Source: Lineus longissimus (taxonomy: Eukaryota > Nemertea > Pilidiophora > Heteronemertea > Lineidae). From it: DNA of 64,000 nucleotides. The DNA is taken from contig NC_088310.1 of NCBI RefSeq assembly GCF_910592395.1, positions 5,091,501 through 5,155,500 on the forward strand. Direction: 5' to 3'. This document shows, piece after piece, positions 46,308 through 58,384 of the stretch. Within the stretch, counting starts at the first letter, position 1. The number at the start of each line of letters is the position of its first letter. A model generated the notes under the pieces. It saw nothing but the letters and a program-made list of their open reading frames with translations. It was not told the origin of the DNA and did no database searches. The translations under genes and the position numbers were made by a program.

Positions 46308-49300
46308 TCACTTGCCCTTCTTGAACTTTGGTCCCTGAAAGAGCAAGTTGATATTAGATACAATGGCAGTCACCTGTGGTCACAATCTCAATTTCAACAT
46401 CTGCAACTTCGAGCAGACTGAAACAGCACATACTTGATACTTAGCGTATTGAGTTGCATGAACACCCATTGGTTTCATCTTTGATGAGGATATCATTGTA
46501 AGGGAGTCAATCTCCTCTCCTTGCTGTGCTAGTTTATCATTCATACTGGCGATGTGTTCACTCATTAGAGTCTAAGACTTGGGTGCTCCAACACATCAAT
46601 ACTCGTGGCCCTGCCCGCCCCACCGAGTCCACCTACCTTTGCATTGAGCTGCATCTTTAGGGAATCAATTTCCTCTCCCTGCTGTGCTAGTTTATCATTC
46701 ATACTGGCGATGTGTTCACTCATTAGACTGAGGTGGCTCTCATAACTCTTTGTTGTGGTCTGCAGCTCATCCTATCAAAGAAATCGATATTCTATTCACT
46801 TTGATTTTCTCCATTGTTTTGCTACCGACTATTGTCTCAAATTGTATACCAAAAGTGTACCAATGAGCAGCCAACTCTTCTGGGTTTGTCAGCACAACTT
46901 CTCTGCCTCATAGTGAAAAAGACATTTCATCCAAGGTCTCAAACAGCACAGTGAGTTGAACCCATCACTCTCTGGTCATCAGTCTAGTAATTTACCTTGA
47001 GTTGCGCATTTAGTTGATTGGCTGTGTCGACCTCTTCTTGTAAGCGTGACTTCACCTTCTCAGCAATGCTCAACCTTTTATGCAGCGCTCGGCACTAAAA
47101 TGAGAATAGCCAATCTTTATTCATAAATAACACCAAGACCTCATATTTCCTGGTCTGAATGAATGCACAAATATCATCTGGTGGAAAACTTTTCGTATAA
47201 AATAAGAAAATAATCTTCGAAGGAGTTTTTTTTCCAGTGTATATGTACAAGGTACATGTATGTACAAGTTTCTTTGAGGGTATGGTATAACGTCTACAAT
47301 ATCCTTTAATCCGACAATATCCATTTGCAGAGTCAATATATCTTCCTCCCTCTATTTTCATTCCTATTAATTCATGAAACGAGGGCAGACAATATGAGCT
47401 TATTTGCATACCACAGTAAACAATCCCCCACGTTCTGCACTCACCCTCCTGTGTCACACATACTTTTAATATGCACTTATTATAACTTCAGGTGAGAACA
47501 AGTCAATAGGGTCAGTCAGGTCGGACCATGGTGCCGGTTAAGTGCAGCCGGCATCATTCTCAACCAGGTCAAATTGGCCAAGTCCAATAGGTAATTGGGT
47601 AGACAGCCAGTGCAAGTACATTATGCAGCTAATTACCAAGGGGGAACCCTGAAGGAAATATTACATAATGGGGTGAAGTAGTAGGAACTTGTGGGGCCTT
47701 GACTTAGATTGGTCTATTGTGAGGGTAAATAAGCTACTCAAATTAGGTCAACTGGACTAGTCCATGTCTGAGGGTTAGAGCCATATATCACCATCAGACA
47801 CTGTTTATGAATGGGTTTATTGGGAGTACCCTCAACATTCTTGTTGTTTTTGTTCTGTTTAGCATTGGTTCTAAAACTTCATGAGAAAAATCTTCATATT
47901 AGAGGATATCATATTCCATTACGCATTACGATCAGAGATGATAACACAATGGAACTATTGAATACTTGATATCTCTATATCATGTATCATGAAAAGGCAA
48001 AGACTACTAGGTTGGTTTGATAGGTCAAAATATGTAAGGATGGTCTAGATTCTCAACTCTTCAAGTTGGATAGGGTCAGAATATAGAGAATTTGGACACC
48101 TGGAGCTGAACTGGACTAGTTCGAACACAACTTTAGCCATTGGGGCAAGAAGGGGGACACAGGCAGTGACATACATTACAGTCAGTGACGAAAATGGCCC
48201 CAAATCTCCCCAAACATGGTTCCAAATGATAGTTAGATGAGTGTTGTGTACAATTTAGTCTCTAACCTTGACCCTGACCCTCTCAAGGGTAAATATTTTC
48301 CCTGGCTTAATCCTTAAAGTATGTCAGTACCAGCAACAATTGCTACATGTATGTTGTAATATTGAATTCTTTTAATATTAGTAATTAGATTTACAGTTAT
48401 GTATGTGAAAGTCCTTTAGTCTTGTGGTATTACCCAATACAGAACCAATAATATTGGTAAACATGATCTAACATTCATGAGATATTACAATGTCAAGGGT
48501 CAAGGCCAAATTATGGAATTGGAAACTATGCCAAGCTGCCCTATTTCCAAGTACCCAGCACTGATAGATGTAATATCAAGGTTAGGATTATTCAAATATT
48601 GGTAATCTGATGTCACAGTTGGGATAACTGAAATCCAGAGCAAACTGGTGCAGCAAACACCAAAGTCTACAAACTTTTCATTCCAAAAGACACATCATCA
48701 TATTTGTAGGTCACAGTCACAACTTTTTTTTTGGACTCATGGCCAGAACACCTTGTGATCATAAGGTGAACTTCATTCAGTAAATATTTTTCAATCATCA
48801 AATATGAACGAAATGGAGGCATCATACTGGGTGTCCCAAATTTTTCATCCTCACAAATTATCTGGTCTGTGGACTTTAAAGCATCACTTTGGTTTTCACC
48901 AGCAATTCGGCCCGGAGACAAGGACTTTTTATCAACGCGAGCCATAAAACTAAGAACTACCAAACTTGCAATAGACTGAACGATTAAACGAACATAACCA
49001 AAAAACTTTTGAGAGAACATGACAGACGTGACGATGCCTACACATCTTTACAAGAGTGAGGGGAGGGGCAATACCTTGCCTCTGTCCATTAGGAAGATGT
49101 TGGGAAAACAACCCACAAATCGACATGCCAGACAGAACATCAACATGTGTGCAGCTGCCGAAAAAGCTCCATTTTGGAAGGGGGGAGGTGCCAAATCAAG
49201 AAATGCACACCACCACCAGGAGACAAAAATCAAACTTACCTCTGCGTAGAAGTTGACAGCCTTACTATCTGACATCTGCAACTGAGTTGACAATTCTGCT

Positions 49301-52300
49301 ACTCGGTTTGTAAAATGCGATTTTATCAACTGTTCCCTCGTGTCTTTCTCATCATCCGTCACGTTGACGGTTTCTAGTCTTCCAACCTGGAAAAGCAAGT
49401 TATTCAAATTATTTTACAAAATCATCAACTTTTTTAGATACAGAAATTCAATTATCTCCTGAGCAACTGCTCATAAACCTCCACAATGTTTTATTCTTGA
49501 AACTTACCAGACTCTCATCCACCAGTTTAGCTTGTTTATGTTGGGTTCCATGGCCAGTTTTAGCGGCCTGCACCTCAGCAGCACCAGCTTCAAGATTGTC
49601 TTCTATAGAACCTGTCAATCGTGCTTGCTGTAACTTGACCTGTCGTTCTAAATCTGCTATCCGCTGAAAGAAAGCGAGGACAAAAATTATAAACAAGGAC
49701 TCTCACAATGATCAGCCAGTACTATATTATTTTGCATGTAAAGTTGATTTATCAATTCGAAAGCGTTCTTGTGCTCAGTTAATTTGAACATGTCACAAGA
49801 TGACTGACAGACTGGAACCACTCTCAATAGCATTATCCTCACTCTCATTCCTAGCTGGGCGATAGGCTTCCGTGAACAGAAGACAGTACAATATTAACCT
49901 TTTGTTCCTTTTCATATTTGATCTGCAACAGTTGAGCCTCGAGCATCCAGTGTTCTTTGTCCTGTTCTAACTTGTTCACTTTTTCATGGAATTCTGTCAC
50001 CTGTTGGGCAAGACTATCACGACTCTCTGTCGAACTCAACAACGTCCGTCGGTTTTGTACTGCGACTTTATATGGCACAGATTCTGGGCACGGCTGAAGA
50101 GTAAGAAAACATATCATAGAACAGTCACTTTGATACACAGTCCACCAAGATAGGCGGTCAAATTTTAGACGGCAATTCCTGAGATTGGGAGACATTTGAA
50201 ATATGGGTTCAAGCACTGCCCTGCCCTTAAATTCGCAGAGTGGGGGAATGGGCTGCCACTGGGCAAACAAGCATGGCAGAACCGCGGAAATCAAAGTAAG
50301 AAACTAAGTGATGCTCTTCGGCTCAATTAGAATTATTCAAGTATGATTTTCTAACTTCTGCTTGGCTACTTACTCTATTTATGAGCTGCATATAACTTGA
50401 CGCATGCTGCCTAAACCCAGCCACAGCAGGACATGACTTAGGACCCTCGTCAGATTCATTGGTCGATATACTACTTCCTCTTGTCCTGTAACCAGCTGTC
50501 TGTCCGAAGAACTCAAAATTACCAGCGATAAATGTGGACAGCTGAAATGTTAGATTCAAGAAGTGAGATTTTGGTACCTCAGTGACAAAATTGTACGGTA
50601 ATGTATTCGTTTGTTTGTAAACAAACTCATTCCTTGTACCATGTCTACTGGGACAGAGTCTACAATTACATAATGTAAATATTTTCTCACCTTCCCTGTG
50701 GTTGTGACTAGAGAGATCAGAGAGGAGACAACACATTCATCAGTCGTCTTCAATTTCTGTGTAGCTGTAGGCAACTGATGCTCCAGGGAGACCTTGGAAT
50801 TATAATGCTTTGAAACCTCTGAAATCGGAATGTGACAATTATAAAAGGCATATTAGGATTTGATAAGTTACATAGGTAAGTTACATAAGTTAATATTAAG
50901 GCTCTCTTTTTTTAATTTCATTCCAACTTACCTTTTACCGCCTCATGGAAATCTGCAGCAGCTTCAGACAAAAGGCTAAACATGCGCATTTGGTTTGCTC
51001 GCAGGTGATCACAGGACTTGCTGCCTGAAAATAGATAGGAATGATATTTCACAAGTGTCATGAGAGTTGGAAGAAATTTTGCCTAGACTTATGGGGTCCG
51101 GGTGCAATCTTTTCTGGGAGAGGGCAAGTCACAAAGCAGCTACGATTTGAATTGAACACCATCTCCTCCAACATAGCACTTTGATATCCGTGGATGTTCT
51201 TCAGTGGCCAAGATAACAATATTTGCACCACAAGAAAATTATGGAGTAACTTAATCTAAACTAAAGTGTGGATTATCCTGCAAGAATCTAGCTAAACAAA
51301 ACTGCTGTTTACATATTTGATACAAAGGAAGGAAAGTAGAGAGAGTAATGTCATGTCAACTTACTCTGAGCTGCCAGCAATGCAACGTACGTTTCAACCT
51401 TCTCCAGAGCGGCCACGAATTTCTTGAGAGCAGCATGCAGCTCCATGTTCTTGTCCTTGAGAGTTGACGTACATGATGACACCAGACATTCCTCTTCAAG
51501 ACTGAAATTTGGACGAAATACAATCTAATGAGATCCCAGAAATATTCAGATGGACACTCTGACCACCATGCCTAATATTTGACATGCAAAGAAACATTCT
51601 GTTCTGCTCTGGATTCTGGGCCTACTTGATGTTGAAAAACATGCATGATGAAGGTCATGAGAAGCAGTGGCAGGTCAATAGGCCTACTTCTAGGCCTGAG
51701 AATAAATATCTGAGTTTGCTATAGGTACTATGCAAGGTACCAGGTAATATTACATTCATGCCTAGTTGCTATGTAGCTTGGGTGTCCTGTCATGGCAATT
51801 CGTGGCTCTAGGTCATCAGTTCAGTCATACACACAATGCATCACAAAGTTTTGTTCCTAGTTGGGATGAACTAGACATGGAAGTGATTGGTACAGGTTTA
51901 ACGAATGGCCCAAAGGAAAAAGAGAATGCCACTAGAGTTCAGTGAAAGCAATCAATCATCTCATACAATTATAACCAACTAATGGGTTTGTCGCAGGCTG
52001 GGATATGAGATTTGGATAATTATTACCCTCAATTTATAGTTTGGAATTAGACCTACCTCAGTAACTGGTAGGGATGGAGTTTGTTGACATAAGTCACATA
52101 TTTATGGAACCGATGAGCAAATTCTTGTAAACCAGTGGCAGTTTCCTAAAGAAAAAAGATAAAAAATAACTTAGGAGCAACACAGCAATGAAAAGGATAA
52201 TGTCTTTCCTAGGACATCAATGTTCATTGTGCTCAAAAAAGTAACACAAGTCCTGAATCAAAATCAAAGTTTGGAATCCACTTACTAGAGTTGTCAGTGC

Positions 52301-55121
52301 GTCGTCATTTAGAGTCTCGTGGAATGATTTGAAGGCGGAATCAACAGCACGTAGACAGGAGGCATTTTCATGTAGTATCTGACAATACTGAAATGAAAAA
52401 AAATGATAAGACTAGAACCAAAATCACTTCGGACTCTTCACTTATCCACATCGACAGCGGCATATATATTCACAGTATTCTTACTCAAGAAAAAACAAGT
52501 GTCTTTTATGTCATGGCCACGCAGAGAGCATTTTACACTCGTCAGGTCAAACTCTGCTGCCCTGTTAAAAACTAGCCTGCTATCAAAGTATTTTATGTCA
52601 CATTTTTTTTCGGCTTTACAACATACACAGAGTTACCAAGGAGAATTTGAATTCCACTTGACACAGACTACTGAGAAATCATTTGCACATAAAAACACAT
52701 GCAGTATTTGCTGGTCTTAGTGCTTGTGTACAAACTTACAATTTTATTAACCGCACTGAGAGGTTCGGAAATGCCATCTGAGGGGTAAATGCTGGATCTT
52801 TGTTCGGTGTAAGTGTGGAAGTTTGAGAGGCCTTGGGTCAACTCTCGTATATGGGTCGCTGCCTGACCAATCAGCTCCTTGGCATGTAGCTGATGCTTTC
52901 TGTCATGGGTGGGGATGTTTAGCGCATTCAAATCACGATCCACTGAAAAGAACAGGATATACTTGAAATAATGTACGCCACATTACTTTTGCTATGACAT
53001 GTCTGTAGACACACAAGTACTCTTGTATTTTCTCATGCCACTACATTTGGGCCCCCATTCAGGTGATCGACCAAGTGACTCAGCCTCTGACAAGAGGAGT
53101 CCACCAAAACTAGACTGGAGCACTATTAAAAGATCAGAAAATTTTTCTTCTGATCATTTTTGAATTCAGCTTGAAGAACTTACATGTATCATTGAAAGGT
53201 AACTTGTCCCTGATGATCTTGGAGGCTGTTTGGAGCCTGCCACTGAGGTCTCGCTGAATGGTACACAGTTGTTCCTCACTGAAATAAACAATCCAACAGT
53301 TACGTTTTCAATGCTACACAAACTCAAAGCACCATTTAAATACCATGTTTAGGTAATTCACACTGACCGACTGAAGTGAACTTTACTGGCAGTGGACTTA
53401 CGCATTTTCAGCCCGGAGTTTGGCAGCCTTGACTTCCTTATCTTGCGTCTGCAACCTCACCTAAATGAAAATGGAACAGAAAGTCAGAAGTTTTGCATAC
53501 CGAGTATCTAAATGCACCACATAGCTATTCAATCTTCGACAGCAAACTTCAAAACCCTGATTTTAGTCAACTGCCTTACCTCGAGCATAGCTTTATCTTC
53601 CTGCAGCTTGTCCACCAAGGCCTTGTTTTTCTGTGTGGTGGTATCAAGTATCCGCTGATGCTGACTAGCCTCGCGTTCCAGCACGTCAAGTTTATCGCGG
53701 AGATCCATCACAGCCTGGCGATGCTCTTGGTCAGATTCAAACACCTGAAATACAAAATTTTACACATCGATCTTCAAAAGATTGGCCCTTGAATCCTAAG
53801 CAATCAAAATACCATAAAGAGTAAAACTTTCAGACCCCTTTATTTTTGGATTTTTAAACAAAATAAAAAAAACTAAAATTTTCACGACTTTTTTGGCAGA
53901 CTAAGAAATTTCTTTTCAAAAGGCATCAAGAATACTGCCAACATGATTTGCTTTATTTTGAATTACCTGTTTGTGGAGCCGGGCATTTTCCTCGATCTTG
54001 CTCTGTAATTCTTCCCCAATGACACTACTCGTAGAAGGGTAGTTAGTGGGCGGTGGGTCAGAATTCTTGTACTGAAGAAGGTAAATTTAAGACCTTCTCA
54101 TTGAAACATCAGGATTGTTATTGGCGGTCATCATGAAAATGGAATCGAGTTGGAAGGCTGGGGCCAACACTTCTCACATCTTTCAGCATCACACCACTTT
54201 TGGTGTGGAAATGAAGCCGTTGACTTTCTTTCTCCATTAACTTGACAATAGTGGGTGATGTCAGGAGTGCAGAAAACGTCTCCAAAACACACAATAACAC
54301 AGTTGCAACCTTTTTTTACTTTCGCTCTAAGATAGTTTAAGTAGAGTAATGTGGTTTCTACTGCAGCACCCAGTGGCTCAGACTTACGCCGGTCACAAGC
54401 AACAAACCTTATTTTTCTTTCCCTTTGCCTCCGTCTCATCAAGCTCTTCCTGGAGAACAACTACCCGCTTTGACAGCTGCTGATTCCTGAACGAGAGACT
54501 ATCAATCTCCTGTTCATATTTCCTTATAGTCTGGTCTTTCTGTTTGATACCATCCTGCAATGAACAGAAATGTGGTCTCGAGATATGGGCATAAAAATTT
54601 AATGTTTTCAATGGTCAATGTAAAAAAGTATGTATAGGCAGAGAGAATCCTTCAACTTGCTTAGAGAATCAGGCACAAAGCTGGAAGAGGAGGCATTTCA
54701 CTGCCAGTAATCTTTTACCTTCAGTTCCTCGGCCTTTGTCTGCTCATCAATGACAGCCTTCTTCAACACTGGTAACTGAGAACGCAACTGAAAATAGACA
54801 ATTGATATGATGATGATCTGATTTATCATGGTTTTCAAGGCTCACTGACACTGGCACTATTCAGTATTCTTGGAAATCAGAACTGCCACTATACTACCTG
54901 TGATACTAGTATATTGTATGTGTAATTGTAAAGCCTTGGCTAAGTTATTGAACTGTTGAATAAACATTGCAAGGACTCCATAAAAATTTGGAGAGTGAAA
55001 TGTCAGATCAGATGTCATCATGATCTGGTCATTCTCAGATTCTGGGCACCACTTTTCTTCTGTTTATTACCTTTGAATACTCAGCAGCAAGCTTTTGGTA
55101 TTTGCCCTGCAAGTCTGCCAT
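46308..55121 (-). CDS. PPP1R21: PPP1R21 (KLRAQ motif protein, early-endosome coiled-coil protein)
   Basis: PPP1R21 is a coiled-coil protein of early endosomes, linked to endosomal sorting and named as a PP1 regulatory subunit. Exons in transcript order: 55121-55071, 54787-54719, 54554-54408, 54071-53967, 53744-53580, 53460-53402, 53278-53184, 52942-52740, 52387-52286, 52145-52057, 51501-51365, 51024-50932, 50818-50691, 50541-50374, 50093-49899, 49663-49508, 49386-49240, 47094-46996, 46771-46637, optional 46571-46434, 46334-46308. All join in frame: 789 aa without the optional exon, close to the ~780 aa of human, or 835 aa with it. Hallmarks are MADLQGKYQKLAAEYSK, LRSQLPVLKKAVIDEQ, SLSFRNQQLSKRVVVLQ, NFHTYTEQR, NRRTLLSSTESRDSLAQQ and DKEHWMLEAQL, with a basic GPKFKKGK end. 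Two donors are weak (GTTAAT after 49899, GTTTGT after 54408) but fixed by phase and homology. Confidence 0.94.
46434..46571 (-). CDS. PPP1R21: PPP1R21 duplicated C-terminal exon B (extra copy)
   Basis: This 46-codon exon is also phase 0 (AAGTCTTAG| acceptor, CAA|GTATGT donor). Its first part, LMSEHIASMNDKLAQQ then GEEIDSL, is identical in protein to exon A, and then it diverges (TMISSSKMKPMGVHATQY). Only a 65-bp intron separates A and B. Over about 66 bp the copies differ at three positions, all silent third-base changes. B can be added after A or replace its end; both keep frame with the last exon. Confidence 0.65.
46637..46771 (-). CDS. PPP1R21: PPP1R21 C-terminal coiled-coil exon A
   Basis: This exon encodes DELQTTTKSYESHLS, LMSEHIASMNDKLAQQ, GEEIDSLKM and QLNAK in 45 codons, phase 0 at both ends. 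It matches the conserved PPP1R21 C-terminal coil directly and is the copy expected in every transcript. Confidence 0.88.
47095..49239 (-). other. PPP1R21 intron with an internal open reading frame
   Basis: This 2.1-kb intron is the largest in the gene. It holds the 117-codon frame at 48667-49020 described separately. No repeat family is recognised. Confidence 0.5.
48667..49020 (-). CDS. Unidentified 117-codon ORF nested in a PPP1R21 intron
   Basis: It runs from ATG to TAG on the host strand. The N terminus is a hydrophobic helix after an aromatic/basic start (MFSQKFFGYVRLIVQS then IASLVVLSFMA), which could be a mitochondrial signal or membrane anchor. Next come KKSLSPGRIAGENQSD, CEDEKFGTPSMMPPFRS and a charged C terminus, KKKVVTVTYKYDDVSF. 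Codon use looks ordinary and the start region has several CpGs. I recognise no family. It could be a nested intronless gene, a retrocopy or chance. Confidence 0.3.
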   Translation of the reverse strand: MFSQKFFGYVRLIVQSIASLVVLSFMARVDKKSLSPGRIAGENQSDALKSTDQIICEDEKFGTPSMMPPFRSYLMIEKYLLNEVHLMITRCSGHESKKKVVTVTYKYDDVSFGMKSL

Positions 55122-55469
55122 AGTGTTATCTAAAAGCAAAACTGTGACTTTTCGAGATTTATTTTGTTTTTGACGCGTTTTTTGTTGATTATTTTGGGAT
55201 AAATTGTGGGAGGGTCATCAATTGTCCATATTTAATCTCACGCATTTCGATTTCACAAGCGGCCTGAATATACGTGATGTGTACATTTGATAGTGCTTAC
55301 AAGCACAAGGTGCGAAAAACGTCCAAGAAAATGCGCAAGACTGACAGATCATGTGATCATCCAATATGTCAGCGCCCATGGTTTTCCAAGCCGGGAAAAT
55401 ATCACGTTTCTTTTCACTCATTTGTGAACTAAACAAACCCTTGAATCAACACTCAAAGCTGTCCTATAA
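55122..55469. promoter_or_regulatory. Bidirectional promoter region of PPP1R21 and TMEM223
   Basis: It is 348 bp between the two divergent start codons. It contains CpG-bearing words (gacgcgt, cacgcatttcg, cagcgccc) rather than a TATA box, as in shared housekeeping promoters. Both 5' UTRs must lie here. The role is inferred from arrangement. Confidence 0.6.
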
Positions 55470-56658
55470 ATGATGGCTTCACTTCACTTTTCCCAACCTG
55501 CTTTTAAAAACATTTACAACAAATCAAAGTATTTTGGGCTTCTTTCCAAATCCAGTTCGCGATTCAAGGTCTTCCCGTTGAACAACAACGTGCATTCTAG
55601 CATGATACATTTCACTGGATTGTCACGATCTGCGAGTCGTCTATTGACTACGAGAACTATACTTCATCATGGTCCAGCAAGCTCAACGATTTCAGGGAAC
55701 AGTGTCGGGCAGCATCCTATGAGATCGAGAGTTGCAGTGCAGTTGCGGGCATCAATCTTTGGTGGCCAGAATGTGGAGAAAAATGTAGTGCCGATTTTGA
55801 ATGGATGCTTCAGAAATACTTTTCAGCATAAACACTCATTCTCGACGTCCTGTGCAACGCTAGCAACAAGAAAGGCCAAGAAACGAAGGCAGGAATTGGA
55901 AGTGTTGCCCTTTGAAGTGGACGTAAATAACGTCACTCAAGATATCCCAGTCTACACCAATGATGGTCAGAATCGGTTCTTCCTGCTGGTTAGCTTTTTT
56001 GGAGTTATTCAGTTTGGATTCTGGTCATATGTTGCCCACTTTGCCTATACAACATTGAGAGATGCTCCGGTGAAAGAAGAGCAAGATGAGGAGACTCTTC
56101 CATTCTGGCGGAAAGTCAATCTTGGGGGAAACAAGTACAGATTTGGTACTGCTTTGCTGTCCATTACAGTTGGTAAGATGTCATGGCTAAATCTCAAAAT
56201 GAAGATGGACAGCTAAATGAAGAGATTTTTATTGTGTGCCAAATCCTAATCAGTTTATTTGGATTTGTGGTACGGTACGGTACGATACGGTACGGTACAT
56301 TCAGCATCAGTTTGTCTTCTTTTTACTTCATCAATTCTTATTTTGTGTATTTCTTTTCTTTTCAGGATATGTGTTGCTGTACGCCTCCATTTTCTATCCG
56401 ATGAGGGCAGTTAAGCGCCTTACTCTCATGCGAGGAGGAAGAACGGCAAAAGTCACGACATACGCTCCATTTGGAGCATACAGAAGCTTCACAGCAAGAG
56501 TTGAGGACATCCAGAGTATGCAATCGCGGGCCGAAATGAAACAACATATTTCTTTAAAAGTAAAAAACCGCCGCATGTTTTACCTCCTGGACAGCAATGG
56601 AAAATTTCTAAATACTCAAATATTTGACTTTATTGTGGGGCTGAAGAGACGGTGGTAG
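55470..56658 (+). CDS. TMEM223: TMEM223, mitochondrial inner-membrane protein
   Basis: TMEM223 is a two-pass mitochondrial inner-membrane protein implicated in cytochrome c oxidase (COX1) biogenesis. Exons 55470-56172 and 56366-56658 join in phase 1 across GTTG|GTAAGA and TTTTCAG|GA, giving 331 aa. Family features are QDIPVYTNDGQNRFF, a first membrane segment at about 170-193 (LLVSFFGVIQFGFWSYVA), KYRFGTALLSI, a second segment at about 224-246 (GYVLLYASIFYP), then KVTTYAPFGAYRSFTARV, LKVKNRRMFYLLDSNGKF and NTQIFDFIVG. The first ~145 residues are basic and Ser-rich without acidic clusters, as for a mitochondrial presequence, and are longer than in human (about 200 aa in all). ATGATG offers two adjacent starts. 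Confidence 0.92.
56269..56298 (+). repeat. Pentanucleotide microsatellite in TMEM223 intron
   Basis: ggtac-type units (ggtacggtacggtacgatac) repeat about six times with one substitution inside the 193-bp TMEM223 intron. Confidence 0.8.
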
Positions 56659-56970
56659 CTTTGGTCAATACTTGACTGTGGCCCTGCTCAGTGGACTGAT
56701 CATTACTCTCCAAGAAACTCACCCCTGGTCTGTGTGCACCACTGTTCTGACCGGCAATCATTAAGCCGAAATGTCTGCACTGTTGTATGTATCGGGAGAT
56801 TGTGGTGCCATCTTTGGTAACGAGAGGCCCAAGGGCCTGGCACTGCTGAAACACTTAATGCAAACACGGTTATCTTTGCCAGCTAAATATCTCTGTGTGC
56901 CAGTTTGTACTAAAATAAGTGGTGATTGTATGGGATATGTTAATGATTAAAGTTAGTGTATTTGGCACAA
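56659..56970 (+). other. TMEM223: TMEM223 3' UTR
   Basis: Non-coding sequence after the TAG at 56656-56658, with an ATTAAA variant poly(A) signal at about 56945. Confidence 0.5.
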
Positions 56971-56999
56971 AAGTCTTGACAAGTCTATTGTCCGATGCC

Positions 57000-57026
57000 C
57001 CCCCCCCCCCACCCCCCACACACACG
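57000..57026 (+). repeat. C-run followed by (CA)n
   Basis: A long run of C interrupted by single A residues passes into cacacacacac. It is low complexity just downstream of TMEM223. Confidence 0.85.
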
Positions 57027-57230
57027 CATTGTGACTCTAAAGGTATATATATGAACCGAAGACGAACGTTTTAAAGAAATGTTCACAGACAAAGAATGTG
57101 TACGAGAGGCCTATTTCTCATCTGGTGATGTAGTTCCCCGCAGTTGCTCCAAGTTTATTCCGTCGCAATACCAAAAAATCTATTCATGCAAAAGGCCTAA
57201 AAACATGCTCAATTTCATAGGAAAGCGCTG

Positions 57231-57323
57231 TCTGGCGGCAGAGAGTGGAACTGAAATCTTCGTCCAAAGCTCTCAGTTCTTCTTTCTACCGCGAGATAGC
57301 GCCACTGTCACCTAACCAATTTC
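57231..57323. repeat. Palindromic dispersed repeat, copy 1
   Basis: It reads tctggcggcagagagtggaa ... taccgcgagatagcgcc, an imperfect palindrome with arms around a loop containing aatcttcgtccaaag. It is followed by actgtcacctaaccaatttc. It shares arms and right flank with copy 2 at 58031. Confidence 0.65.
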
Positions 57324-57329
57324 GTAGGT

Positions 57330-58030
57330 CTCACTAGCCAGTGGTGATCAGGTCGGGGTAGTTCTTCAATCTCGAGTGATTACCATGGATACAGATGGGC
57401 CTACTCTATTCCTATTGCTACCAGTTCAAATGTAAATGTCCGATGTTTTTTGTGAAGGGGTAGCTCTGACGATTATTTTAGGAAAATACCAGTTTCCTGT
57501 GCACTTACGCGGTGAGCAGGCCCAGCATGCTATTTATAGCTCAAGAGGATGTTGACATCGACTGGTTCCTGTAAGATTGCACATGTTCTCAAGGTAAAAT
57601 TTCGATGTCAAAAAACTCAAACAAAAGCCGCAACGACAGCCTATTTTTATATAAATGATTGAAATAGTCGTCAGTTGGCTTCTCAAGGTGATGAATTTTT
57701 TTTTCACCATCCTTGTTAATCCTGAAGTTAGAAGACATAGCCTAGAGGTGAATTTTTTCAAATTTTCGTTAACATACAGGGTGTCTCATGCATTGCGCTG
57801 CATCAGTCTATGCGTGACTGTATGTCCAGACGTTGAAACTTGGACAGATGTATTTTACAAGAGACAAGCTATTCAGAAATGTATGGGTTTGTGTGAGAAT
57901 AAGGTACTGCCAAGTCTACAGCCGCTGGAACAGGGGTATGCATGAAATGACGTCGCGTCATTTTTGGAGGCAGGTAGACCTGGCCTCCGCACCGGCTACT
58001 GAGACCGTACTGTGGACGACAGTAATGCAA
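57330..58030. other. Intergenic spacer between the two palindromic repeats
   Basis: No gene or RNA is recognised. The longest open frame is 96 codons (57655-57945) and has no recognisable motif. Confidence 0.5.
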
Positions 58031-58125
58031 TCTAGCGGTAGAAAGTGGAACTGAGAATTTTGGACGAAGATTTCAGTTTCATTTTTTGTCGCAAGAGAGC
58101 GCCACTGTCGCCTAAGCCAATTTCA
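58031..58125. repeat. Palindromic dispersed repeat, copy 2
   Basis: The arms tctagcggtagaaagtggaa and gtcgcaagagagcgcc and the right flank actgtcgcctaagccaattt match copy 1 in direct orientation. The loop (gaattttggacgaagatt) is inverted relative to copy 1. Confidence 0.65.
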
Positions 58126-58384
58126 TACTGTGTGTGGGTCCTGCAAATGATTGGTTTTCATGCCTTTGGAAAGTACTAAATCAGTATCAGACAAAGGGAA
58201 TTTGATAGAGATAATGATTTGCTTTAGTTGTCAAGACAGGTTCAGCGATGGATGGAAGGACGGACACCATTCGAATAGTTACTTGACTAGCTCAAAGTCA
58301 GCCTAGCTAAAAGGTCAATTGATTTGTCACACGGGTAGTACAAATAAAACTCAAAGACAACGTTTTGGTTATATGAAAAAGTTT

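Noticed and set aside
47095-47457. 120-codon minus-strand frame running into a PPP1R21 exon acceptor
   Set aside because: It is intron sequence that happens to be open up to the acceptor; the peptide is Cys/Tyr/Ile-rich and unlike any PPP1R21.
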